A program made the position numbers and the translations under genes. This document shows, piece by piece, positions 7,979 through 15,298 of a stretch of 32,661 nt of DNA; position 1 is the stretch's first letter; every line of letters starts with the position of its first letter. The DNA is taken from NCBI GenBank assembly GCA_027488855.1, contig JAIYAV010000231.1, forward strand, positions 1 through 32,661. The letters are read 5' to 3'. The notes under the pieces are model-generated. The model was not told the DNA's origin and made no database searches. It saw only the letters and a program-made list of their open reading frames with translations. The DNA comes from Saprospiraceae bacterium (GTDB lineage: Bacteria > Bacteroidota > Bacteroidia > Chitinophagales > Saprospiraceae).

Positions 7979-9559
7979 ATGACCCGATTGGTTGTTTGTA
8001 TTTGTATCCTGGTAAATGCTATTTCCCTGGAGGCTAAAGCCATCCGTTTCCGCGCCATGTGGCGTGATGATCCCGCTACTTCCATGGTGATTGGTTGGGA
8101 TCAGGTGAGTGGAAGTACCCCGATGATTCATTACGATGAAGTGGACAATGGCCTCAAAGCCGAAGCCTATCGCATCAAACGCAAGCCAGATTTGGTCATG
8201 GTGACTCGTGGACTCAACAATCATTTTGCCCGCCTCACTGGCCTTAAACCCAACACCCTGTATTATTTCCTGATCAAAGACAGTGAAGGACTAAGTCGCC
8301 GCTACTCTTTTCGCACTGCGCCGAATGTACCGACCGAGCGCCTGGCCATCATCTCGGGTGGCGACTCGCGCAACAACCGCGAGGCACGCATCAGCGCCAA
8401 TACACTTGTGGCCAAAATCCGCCCCACTTTTGTGTTGTTCAATGGCGACATGACGGCTACCGATACCGGCCCAGAATGGGCGCTGTGGCTCGACGATTGG
8501 CAGTTTACAATCGGCAGCGATGGTCGGATTTTTCCCGTGGTGGTGGCCCGGGGCAACCACGAGTTGGACAATCGGAGCCTCCAGGAGATTTTTGACATCC
8601 CTTATCCAGAAGCCTATTATGCACTCAGCTTTGGGGGGAACCTGTTGCGCCTGATAACCCTCAACACCATGGGTGCCAGCGGGGGCGATCAAAAAACCTG
8701 GTTGGAACGTGAATTGACCGGTGCCAAGGGTTTCATCTGGCGTTTTGCCCAATACCACCATGCTATGCGTCCTCACACTACTGGGAAATCTGAGCGGGAT
8801 GATTTGGTCCAAAACTGGGCACCGCTGTTTTTGCACCATCAGGTTCAATTGGCTATGGAATCGGACTCTCACGTAGCCAAATGGACTTACCCCATTCGGG
8901 TATCGCGGGAGCCCGGCAGCGCTGAAAATTTCATCCGGGATGATGAACGGGGTACGGTTTACATCGGAGAGGGTTGCTGGGGAGCTCCCTTGCGCGCCAG
9001 CGACGACAATAAAAAATGGACCCGCAACAGCGGAAGTTTCAACCACTTTAACCTGGTTTATGTGGATCAGGAAAAAGTAGAAGTGCGGGCCGTGATTACC
9101 GATCAGGCTCAGGGTGTACAGGAAAGTAAAAGCCCCTTCATTTTGCCCGTAGGGATCAAACTTTGGGAGCCCAGCAACGGAAATGTACTGACCATTTTGA
9201 ATAAAAAAGCCAATCCAGTGCAGAGCCCTGCTGGCAATCGCCCGCCTGCGCTAGCGCTCAGTCCAGCCGAAGCCGCCGAGTCTGCCAACAATGACAAGGA
9301 GTGGGCCAAGCTGGCTGCCTGCAGCGTTGACCCATTCAGCAATGAGGTCAATATCCCTTTCACCTTGCCAAAAGCCGGAGAGGCACAAATCTGTGTGTAC
9401 AACACCCTCAAAAAAGAAGTAGACAAACAAGTTTTTGCCAACCTACCCGCAGGCAAAAACACCAAAAAACTCAACTTAAACCAACTTAATGCTGGCCGTT
9501 ATCTGATTGTGGTGCGTTCTGGTGGCCAATCTGTGGTATTTTATCAGTTTGTAAGATAG
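7979..9559 (+). CDS. Secreted purple-acid-phosphatase-like metallophosphoesterase
   Basis: The order is signal peptide (MTRLVVCICILVNAISLEAKA), an Ig/FN3-like N-domain (residues ~25-115, ending GLKPNTLYYFLIKDSEG), then a calcineurin-like phosphoesterase core. Core motifs are GGDSR (127-131), NGD (155-157), GNHE (192-195) and QYHHAM (258-263). The usual final GHxH motif is not obvious; ESDSHV (294-299) sits where it would be expected. The last ~70 residues (FTLPKAGEAQICVYNTLKKE, then LNAGRYLIVVRSGG) resemble a type IX secretion sorting domain. The frame opens with a TTG at 7973, but the ATG at 7979 directly precedes the signal peptide. A phosphomonoesterase acting outside the cell is inferred; the substrate is unknown. 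Confidence 0.88.
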   Translation: MTRLVVCICILVNAISLEAKAIRFRAMWRDDPATSMVIGWDQVSGSTPMIHYDEVDNGLKAEAYRIKRKPDLVMVTRGLNNHFARLTGLKPNTLYYFLIKDSEGLSRRYSFRTAPNVPTERLAIISGGDSRNNREARISANTLVAKIRPTFVLFNGDMTATDTGPEWALWLDDWQFTIGSDGRIFPVVVARGNHELDNRSLQEIFDIPYPEAYYALSFGGNLLRLITLNTMGASGGDQKTWLERELTGAKGFIWRFAQYHHAMRPHTTGKSERDDLVQNWAPLFLHHQVQLAMESDSHVAKWTYPIRVSREPGSAENFIRDDERGTVYIGEGCWGAPLRASDDNKKWTRNSGSFNHFNLVYVDQEKVEVRAVITDQAQGVQESKSPFILPVGIKLWEPSNGNVLTILNKKANPVQSPAGNRPPALALSPAEAAESANNDKEWAKLAACSVDPFSNEVNIPFTLPKAGEAQICVYNTLKKEVDKQVFANLPAGKNTKKLNLNQLNAGRYLIVVRSGGQSVVFYQFVR

Positions 9560-9714
9560 GCGCTTTCGTAACATTTTTGGGTTTCTATCAAAACTAAAAA
9601 CATTGTCAATCAATTAAATACAGATTTTTTTATTGCGTTTTTTATGTTTTTCAAAGTCACAAATGAAGCTTTTTTTTTAAGCAGAAAAATTGTCATGTGT
9701 TGCACCTTTGTATC

Positions 9715-9990
9715 AAGAGGAAAACAGCATTGAAAATTCTTGTGAAGCCCACACTATGCAAACACAGTCTACTAATCGAAACCATGAACGGTTCCTCGTA
9801 AGGGTGATTACCGTTGATACGACAGTCATTTGATTGTCCAAGTGGTCCTTGTGACCAAACCTAACCGGCCAGTTTTTGAGCCGGCAAATTTGAATGAGAT
9901 ATTGATTTATTATATTTTGGTGTGTTTCTAAATTCAAGCGGTTGAAAGTATGCCGGGGCTCTTCCCCGGCTCACTTCTTTCTCCCTTTTT
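9715..9990 (+). ncRNA. Candidate structured RNA (unknown class)
   Basis: GTTGCACCTTTG (9699-9710) resembles Bacteroidota promoters of the TAnCTTTG type, although the first base of the box differs. Downstream are three short stem-loops: GACAG/TTGTC (9821-9838), TGGTC/GACCA (about 9843-9857) and CCGGC/GCCGG (about 9865-9884). The stretch ends in the strong hairpin at 9952-9970 with a pyrimidine-rich tail. A 25-codon frame (ATG at 9756, stop at 9831) could be a leader peptide but has no support beyond its length. The RNA could be an sRNA or a long leader; it matches no class I recognise. Confidence 0.3.
9952..9990 (+). terminator. Hairpin with pyrimidine tail, possible terminator
   Basis: GCCGGGG (9952-9958) pairs with CCCCGGC (9964-9970) around a 5-base loop. 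The tail TCACTTCTTTCTCCCTTTTT ends in five T but is not a pure T-run. Confidence 0.55.
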
Positions 9991-10176
9991 ATCCAATTCT
10001 CTACCTCTCCAATCTACTTTAACGAAAATTTTCCAGCCTTTTTTACAATTCCTTACCATAGTCATTGTGTATAACTATCACAAAATCCATAACTTAACGG
10101 TTTCACGCACAAGAATAAATGAATGAATGTCAATATGTTATCGCATAAAATTGTAAAAATTTAGCACAGAGTATAT

Positions 10177-10184
10177 TATCTTCG
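10177..10184 (+). promoter_or_regulatory. Possible -7 box of cysC
   Basis: TATCTTCG resembles the TAnnTTTG box with one change and lies 39 bases before the cysC start. A TTG at 10151 is 23 bases upstream, longer than usual spacing, so support is weak. Confidence 0.35.
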
Positions 10185-10222
10185 CGCCGTTATTTACCCA
10201 AACGAATTGAAAACAATAGTCC

Positions 10223-10819
10223 TTGGCAGAGCATATTCATCCAATCTTTGATCAACTGCTCCAACGCTCGGAGCGGGAAGAACGCCTGCAACAACGCAGC
10301 AAGGTACTTTGGCTGACCGGTTTATCGGGATCTGGCAAAAGTACTGTGGCCAAATACCTCGAAAGGGTGCTTTTTGTTGAAGGGTATCTCCCCCAGGTAT
10401 TGGACGGCGACAACATCCGTTTTGGCATCAACAGCAACCTGAGTTTCAGCTCCGAAGACCGCCTGGAAAACATTCGGCGCATTGCCGAAATTTCCAAACT
10501 CTACCTCCACAGCGGCATCATTTGTATCAATTCTTTCATTAGCCCTACCCGTGAAATGCGCGACCTGGCCCGCAGTATTGTTGGCCCGGAAGATTTCATT
10601 GAAATATACATCAATGCCCCCATCGAGGTGTGTGAAGCACGCGATGTAAAGGGCTTGTACCAAAAAGCTCGGGCGGGCCTTATCAAAGGCTTCACAGGTA
10701 TCGATGATCCCTACGAAGCCCCCGAAAACCCTGAACTCGAAATTCGCACCGATCAAATGAGTATCGAAGACTCAGCGCTGCGGATTGTGGAGTATTTGCG
10801 ACCATTAGTGACTTATTAG
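10223..10819 (+). CDS. cysC: Adenylylsulfate (APS) kinase
   Basis: The enzyme phosphorylates APS to PAPS, the second step of sulfate activation. The P-loop is GLSGSGKST (33-41). DGDNIRFGINSNLSFSSEDR and ENIRRIAEISKLY form the APS-binding region, and FISPTREMRDLAR and YQKARAGLIKGFTGIDDPYE are family signatures. The start is TTG at 10223: a stop lies two codons upstream and no ATG occurs before the P-loop, while the TTG start gives the normal length (198 residues) and a family-like N-terminus (HPIFDQLLQRSEREERLQQR). It is the first gene of cysC-cysD-cysN, separated from cysD by a 137-base gap holding an inverted repeat. Confidence 0.95.
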   Translation: MAEHIHPIFDQLLQRSEREERLQQRSKVLWLTGLSGSGKSTVAKYLERVLFVEGYLPQVLDGDNIRFGINSNLSFSSEDRLENIRRIAEISKLYLHSGIICINSFISPTREMRDLARSIVGPEDFIEIYINAPIEVCEARDVKGLYQKARAGLIKGFTGIDDPYEAPENPELEIRTDQMSIEDSALRIVEYLRPLVTY

Positions 10820-10822
10820 AAT

Positions 10823-10926
10823 GGTTGAGGAGTTGAGGGGTTGAGGAGTTGAGGCTACCGCAGCGATCTTGAACAAGGACATTGTCAAAATCGCTGCAGT
10901 AGCCTCAACTTCTCAACTTCTCAACC
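10823..10926. repeat. Tandem-armed inverted repeat, copy A (cysC-cysD gap)
   Basis: The left arm is built of 8-bp units GTTGAGGA/GTTGAGGG (10824 onward), followed by a core arm GAGGCTACCGCAGCGA (10851-10866). The right arm has the complementary core (10891-10906, one G-U type difference) and CTCAACTT units to 10926. The core and loop (AACAAGGACATTGTC) match copy B at 26378-26499 when one copy is reverse-complemented. In both copies the loop reads the same way relative to transcription of the flanking genes. Confidence 0.92.
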
Positions 10927-10956
10927 TTCCTTTGCCTTCCTCAACTCAAATAGAAT

Positions 10957-11865
10957 ATGGACTTTAACTACAACCTGAACCACCTTAAAGAACTGGAAGC
11001 AGAGTCGATTTTCGTGCTTCGCGAGGTGGCGGCTCAGTTTGAAAATCCAGTGTTGTTGTTTTCGGGAGGAAAAGATTCTATCCTGGTGACTTATCTGGCG
11101 ATGAAAGCTTTTTACCCGGCGCGTATCCCTTTTCCTCTGTTGCACATCGACACGGGGCACAACTTCCAGGAAACCATTGACTATCGAGATCAATTGGTTG
11201 AAAGAACTGGCGCTCGCCTCATTGTGGGATCGGTACAAGATGCCATCGACCAGGGGAAAGTGGTGGAAGAGAAGGGCTACAATGCGAGCCGCAACTTCCT
11301 GCAAACCGCCGTTTTGTTGGAATCCCTGGAAAATGGCAAATACGATGCCGCCATTGGTGGTGCTCGTAGGGATGAAGAAAAAGCGCGCGCAAAAGAGCGT
11401 TTTTTCTCCCACCGCGACGAGTTTGGTCAGTGGGATCCCAAAAACCAGCGCCCCGAGTTGTGGAACCTGTTCAATGGGAGAAAACAAATTGGCGAGCATT
11501 TTCGGGTTTTCCCCATCTCCAACTGGACCGAATTAGACGTGTGGCAGTATCTTTCCATAGAGGGTGTCGAATTGCCGAATATTTATTTCGCTCACGAGCG
11601 TGAGGTGTTTGAACGGGATGGTTCACTTTTGGCTGCCTCTGAATTCATTCAGCGCCGCCCGACGGAAATTCCCTTCACGACCACCGTGCGTTTCCGTACC
11701 ATTGGCGACATCACCTGTACCGGGGCCGTACGCTCCCATGCCAGCAATCTTGATGAAGTAATTGAAGAAATTGCCGCTTCCCGTGTAACCGAACGAGGCA
11801 CTCGTTCCGACGACAAACGTTCGGAAACCGCTATGGAAGACCGCAAAAAACAAGGATACTTTTAA
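10957..11865 (+). CDS. cysD: Sulfate adenylyltransferase subunit 2
   Basis: This is the catalytic subunit of ATP sulfurylase, which makes APS from sulfate and ATP together with the GTPase CysN. The adenine-nucleotide alpha-hydrolase signature is LLFSGGKDSILVTYLAMKAF near residues 33-52. Further CysD hallmarks are PFPLLHIDTGHNF, AIGGARRDEEKARAKERFFS, PISNWTELDVWQYL and FRTIGDITCTGAV. The protein is full length (302 residues) with the typical basic tail ending KQGYF. cysN starts only 11 bases downstream, which fits co-translation of the two subunits. Confidence 0.98.
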   Translation: MDFNYNLNHLKELEAESIFVLREVAAQFENPVLLFSGGKDSILVTYLAMKAFYPARIPFPLLHIDTGHNFQETIDYRDQLVERTGARLIVGSVQDAIDQGKVVEEKGYNASRNFLQTAVLLESLENGKYDAAIGGARRDEEKARAKERFFSHRDEFGQWDPKNQRPELWNLFNGRKQIGEHFRVFPISNWTELDVWQYLSIEGVELPNIYFAHEREVFERDGSLLAASEFIQRRPTEIPFTTTVRFRTIGDITCTGAVRSHASNLDEVIEEIAASRVTERGTRSDDKRSETAMEDRKKQGYF

Positions 11866-11876
11866 TTATCATACCT

Positions 11877-13133
11877 ATGGATTTTAAGCACTCCGAATTG
11901 CTGCGCTTCACCACAGCTGGCAATGTAGATGATGGAAAAAGTACGCTCATCGGGCGTTTGTTATACGACTCGAAGTCGATTTTTGAGGATCAACTCGAAG
12001 CGGTTCAAAAAGCCAGCGAACGCCGGGGAGAAAGTGAGGTGAATCTTGCCCTACTGACCGACGGTTTGAAAGCTGAGCGCGAGCAAGGCATCACCATTGA
12101 TGTGGCTTACCGTTATTTCTCTACTCCCAAGCGCAAGTTCATCATTGCCGATACGCCCGGACACACGCAGTACACCCGCAACATGGTTACCGGAGCCTCC
12201 ACGGCCAACGTGGCCCTGATCCTGGTGGATGCTCGGACAGGCGTAGTGGAACAAACCCGTCGCCACTCCTTTATTGCTTCTTTGCTTCAAATTCCTCACC
12301 TGGTGGTGTGCATCAACAAAATGGACCTCGTGGATTACAGCGAGGAGGTGTACAACAACATCAAGGAAGAATTTGAGAAGTTTTCGTACAAACTTGATGT
12401 CAAGGATGTGCACTTCATTCCGATTTCGGCATTGAAAGGCGACAACATCGTTACTCGTTCCGAAAACATGCCCTGGTATGGTGGTTCCACGCTGCTGTAC
12501 TACCTGGAAAATGTACACATTGGTAGCGACCACAATTTTATTGATGCCCGTTTCCCGGTGCAGTTTGTAATTCGCCCCAACAACGACGAATTCCACGATT
12601 ACCGTGGCTACGCCGGACGGGTGGCTGCTGGTATTTTGAAAAAAGGCGACGATGTGACTTTGTTGCCATCGGGCTTTACCACCAAAATTGCCAAGATCGA
12701 CTCACACGCTGGCGAAGTGGCGGAAGCTTTCCCACCCATGTCGGTTACGGTGCTTTTGGAAGATGATTACGACCTGAGCCGGGGCGACATGATTGTACGC
12801 ACGCACAATCAGCCAACCGTCGGTCAGGATTTGGAAGTAATGATTTGTTGGTTCAACGAACGACCATTACAACTCAACGGCAAGTACGCCATTTTGCATA
12901 CCACCCAGCAGGCGCGTTGTGTCGTCAAAGACATTCGTTACCGCCTGGATGTCAATAGTCTGCACCGCGATGTGGAGGACAAAAACATCCGCATGAACGA
13001 TATCGCCCGCATTGTTTTACGCACTACCAAGCCGCTATTTTTTGATCCTTACCGCCGCAACCGCAATACAGGAAGCATCATTTTGGTGGATGAGGGTACG
13101 AACGAAACGGTAGCTGCTGGGATGATTATTTAA
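11877..13133 (+). CDS. cysN: Sulfate adenylyltransferase subunit 1 (GTPase)
   Basis: This EF-Tu-like GTPase activates CysD. G motifs are GNVDDGKST (15-23), DTPGH (92-96), NKMD (147-150) and SALKG (around 180). Beta-barrel domains II and III follow, ending near residue 418. Unlike many proteobacterial CysN proteins there is no fused APS kinase domain, consistent with the separate cysC upstream. The ATG at 11877 gives the usual MDFKHSELLRFTTAGNVDDG start. The gene ends just before a perfect 26-bp inverted repeat, which probably closes the cysCDN transcription unit. Confidence 0.98.
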   Translation: MDFKHSELLRFTTAGNVDDGKSTLIGRLLYDSKSIFEDQLEAVQKASERRGESEVNLALLTDGLKAEREQGITIDVAYRYFSTPKRKFIIADTPGHTQYTRNMVTGASTANVALILVDARTGVVEQTRRHSFIASLLQIPHLVVCINKMDLVDYSEEVYNNIKEEFEKFSYKLDVKDVHFIPISALKGDNIVTRSENMPWYGGSTLLYYLENVHIGSDHNFIDARFPVQFVIRPNNDEFHDYRGYAGRVAAGILKKGDDVTLLPSGFTTKIAKIDSHAGEVAEAFPPMSVTVLLEDDYDLSRGDMIVRTHNQPTVGQDLEVMICWFNERPLQLNGKYAILHTTQQARCVVKDIRYRLDVNSLHRDVEDKNIRMNDIARIVLRTTKPLFFDPYRRNRNTGSIILVDEGTNETVAAGMII

Positions 13134-13149
13134 TGCGCTGATGGGATTG

Positions 13150-13217
13150 ATGTGCTGATTGGCGAATGTGCGAATGTGCGAATGAGATGATATTCGCACA
13201 TTCGCCAATCAGCACAT
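13150..13217. repeat. Perfect 26-bp inverted repeat with 8-bp tandem units
   Basis: The arms at 13150-13175 and 13192-13217 are perfectly complementary over 26 bases, with a 16-base loop. The left arm and loop contain three direct copies of GCGAATGT-like units (13162-13183). It lies between cysN and the psuG promoter. No T-run follows, so it may stop transcription only weakly. Confidence 0.93.
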
Positions 13218-13227
13218 TAAATATTGT

Positions 13228-13235
13228 TACTTTTG
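13228..13235 (+). promoter_or_regulatory. -7 box of psuG
   Basis: TACTTTTG matches TAnnTTTG and lies 22 bases before the ATG at 13258, immediately after the cysN-psuG inverted repeat. This suggests psuG is transcribed separately from cysCDN. Confidence 0.6.
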
Positions 13236-13257
13236 TTCCCAAACACGAGTACTGATT

Positions 13258-14166
13258 ATGATCCCATACCTCGATTTATCACCAGAAGTGTCCTCTGCGC
13301 TGCGCTCCAAACAACCTGTGGTTGCGCTGGAGAGCACCATCATCTCGCACGGGATGCCTTACCCGCGCAATGTGGAAACGGCATTAATGGTCGAAGAGGT
13401 CGTACGCAAACATGGTGCCATTCCAGCCACCATCGCCGTGATCAACGGCCGGATGAAAGCCGGTCTGAACAAAAAAGAAATCAACGATCTGGGTAAAATG
13501 GGTACCGATGTGCTGAAAGTCAGTCGCCGGGATTTACCCGTTGTGATTGCCCAAGGCTTCAATGGTGCTACCACCGTAGCGGCCACCATGATTATTGCTG
13601 ATTTAGCGGGCATTGCGATATTTGCCACCGGAGGCATCGGTGGAGTACACCGGGGCGCATCCGAAAGTATGGATGTATCCGCCGACTTACAAGAACTAGC
13701 TAGGACCAATGTTGCGGTGGTGTGTGCAGGTGCCAAATCCATTCTCGACCTGGGCCTTACCCTCGAATACCTCGAAACCCAAGGGGTGCCCGTACTCGGC
13801 TATCGCACCCAGGATTTCCCCGCATTTTATACCCGCAACAGTGGCTTCAAAGTAGATCAATCGCTGGAAACAGCCAAAGAACTGGCCAATATCCTCACCA
13901 TCAAATGGCAGTTGGGCATGAAAGGGGGCGCTGTAATTGCCAACCCTATTCCTGAAAAATTTCAACTGGAATACGCGCTAATGGAACAGGCCATTCAACA
14001 AGCCTTAGACCTAGCCCAGCAGAAAAACATCAAAGGCAAAGAAATTACGCCTTTTCTGCTGGCGACTATTGAAGAAATTACCGGTGGCAAAAGCCTGGAT
14101 GCCAATATTGAACTGGTGCTGAACAATGCCAAACTGGCTGCAAAAATTGCGAAGCATTTGCGCTAG
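13258..14166 (+). CDS. psuG: Pseudouridine-5'-phosphate glycosidase
   Basis: PsuG cleaves the C-C bond of pseudouridine 5'-phosphate to ribose 5-phosphate and uracil. The family signatures are VALESTIISHGMPYPRNVET near the N-terminus, FNGATTVAATM, FATGGIGGVHRGASESMDVS and CAGAKSILDLGLTLEYLET. K160 in the last motif aligns by eye with the catalytic lysine of characterised PsuG enzymes. Length (302 residues) is normal. No pseudouridine kinase gene (psuK) is next to it, so the kinase must be elsewhere or the substrate must arrive phosphorylated. It has its own TACTTTTG box and is convergent with the META-domain gene. Confidence 0.96.
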   Translation: MIPYLDLSPEVSSALRSKQPVVALESTIISHGMPYPRNVETALMVEEVVRKHGAIPATIAVINGRMKAGLNKKEINDLGKMGTDVLKVSRRDLPVVIAQGFNGATTVAATMIIADLAGIAIFATGGIGGVHRGASESMDVSADLQELARTNVAVVCAGAKSILDLGLTLEYLETQGVPVLGYRTQDFPAFYTRNSGFKVDQSLETAKELANILTIKWQLGMKGGAVIANPIPEKFQLEYALMEQAIQQALDLAQQKNIKGKEITPFLLATIEEITGGKSLDANIELVLNNAKLAAKIAKHLR

Positions 14167-14177
14167 TGCAATATATA

Positions 14178-14246
14178 GCAGCCCTATACTGTTGGGGCAG
14201 CCCTGGGTGGCTGCCCATTATAATGCGGGCAGCCACATAGGGCTGC
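14178..14246. terminator. Hairpin between convergent psuG and META-domain gene
   Basis: GCAGCCCTAT (14178-14187) pairs with ATAGGGCTGC (14237-14246). Inside, GGGCAGCC (14195-14202) can pair with GGCTGCCC (14209-14216), and another GGGCAGCC follows at 14227. The repeated GGGCAGCC units give alternative folds. There is no strong T-run, so it is a possible bidirectional terminator or a degenerate repeat element. Confidence 0.6.
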
Positions 14247-14248
14247 CA

Positions 14249-15247
14249 CTACTGCAAATTCGCCATCGGATAATCCTCCGGCTTCAACTTCGTCCCCAAA
14301 GAAGGTTGAAAGGTGCCATCCGCTGCTTGTACAAATACCCGCAATACATCCTGGGCAATGCCCCCTTGTGGAGCACTGATTTGGCGCACGATCACCTCAA
14401 TTTTTCCATCGTTGTTCAGGTCTTTGAGCCAGGAATCCTGCTGGATGTTGACGGATGGGTCGTTGCTGGCAAGCGCAAGTGGCATTTCCATCATCAATTT
14501 ACCCCCTTTTAACCGATATAAGGTAATGGAATTGGAACCTACATAGCCCGGTACACGCAGAACGTACAAATCGCCCAATCGACCAATGGCATAGGCACCT
14601 AGCTGATACGCTTGTTGAAATGTCGAAGCACTGGTAGGGTCAAACAGGTTGAACATATTGAACTCGACTGTCTCACCAACAAAGGGATAAGCATCGATAT
14701 TGGTACCTTTTAAGATGCTGAACAAGTGCATCTGGTTGGGAGTCAGATTGGGAAACAAGGTCAACAACTCAGCTATTTCCGCCGTTTCCTGGGTTTGAAT
14801 CTCGGCAATGCTGGCGATGGTTTTCTTTTCGAAATGCAATTTGATGCCATCCTTGCAATTGACTTTCAGCAATTCACCCACTACCTCACAATCGCTGGCC
14901 TTTTTGATGGCACTTACAAAGCGGGCGTCCCAATTCTCATTATCGCAAAATTTTTCGGTAGCCATTACTTCGCCTACACTGAGTTTGCCATCTTCGAGGA
15001 TATAAGGTGCGGAGTAGGTATTACAGGAAGCCTTTCCGGTCAATTTGCCTTCTAAAAAGGCCATACTGATTTTTAAGCCCGGTGGGGTTGTTTCTTTTTT
15101 CCCATTTTGTTCGATCATGTAAAATTCCCAGTCCGTTCCGTCCAGGTCAACCTGGGTTATCGCCGCTTTGGATTTTTCGTTTTTACAAGCTACACTCGCA
15201 AAAACAAGCATCAACAAGCCAAGGGTGTACAGCAATATAGAGCGCAT
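14249..15247 (-). CDS. META-domain lipoprotein
   Basis: From the ATG at 15247 the protein has a lipoprotein-type signal (MRSILLYTLGLLMLVFASVA) with the candidate lipidated cysteine C21 followed by KNEK. The -3 residue is Ser, a relaxed lipobox. Residues ~30-135 form a META/HslJ-like domain (DLDGTDWEFYMIEQNGK; GKLTGKASCNTYSAPYILED; TEKFCDNENWDARFVSAIK). The C-terminal half includes a segment resembling a calcium-binding or VCBS-like loop (LKDLNNDGKIEVIVRQIS), and its function is unknown. The frame opens 16 codons earlier, but that extension would precede the signal. It lies 51 bases downstream of the universal stress protein gene and may be co-transcribed. Envelope location is inferred. Confidence 0.78.
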   Translation of the reverse strand: MRSILLYTLGLLMLVFASVACKNEKSKAAITQVDLDGTDWEFYMIEQNGKKETTPPGLKISMAFLEGKLTGKASCNTYSAPYILEDGKLSVGEVMATEKFCDNENWDARFVSAIKKASDCEVVGELLKVNCKDGIKLHFEKKTIASIAEIQTQETAEIAELLTLFPNLTPNQMHLFSILKGTNIDAYPFVGETVEFNMFNLFDPTSASTFQQAYQLGAYAIGRLGDLYVLRVPGYVGSNSITLYRLKGGKLMMEMPLALASNDPSVNIQQDSWLKDLNNDGKIEVIVRQISAPQGGIAQDVLRVFVQAADGTFQPSLGTKLKPEDYPMANLQ

Positions 15248-15298
15248 AGCGTCAATTTTTGACACAAATGTAGAGCTTAAGAACGGAAACCCCAAATG

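Larger units (their letters stand above)
9560..10222. other. 663-base gene-free region
   Basis: I find no convincing protein gene. From left to right it holds an AT-rich stretch (9590-9690), a promoter-like TTGCACCTTTG with following structured sequence (9700-9890), a GC hairpin with pyrimidine tail (9952-9990), another AT-rich stretch, and a possible cysC promoter near 10177. The open frame on the minus strand at 9713-9937 has unlikely composition and no family resemblance. Confidence 0.7.

Noticed and set aside
8291..9046. 251-codon minus-strand frame
   Set aside because: Antisense to the metallophosphoesterase core motifs.
9713..9937. 74-codon minus-strand frame as a small gene
   Set aside because: No signal, domain or ribosome-binding context; it covers the stems and palindromes of the candidate RNA.
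14178..14246. Member of the GTTGARRA hairpin family
   Set aside because: It has no 8-bp GTTGA units and no shared core; its GGGCAGCC repeats are a different sequence.
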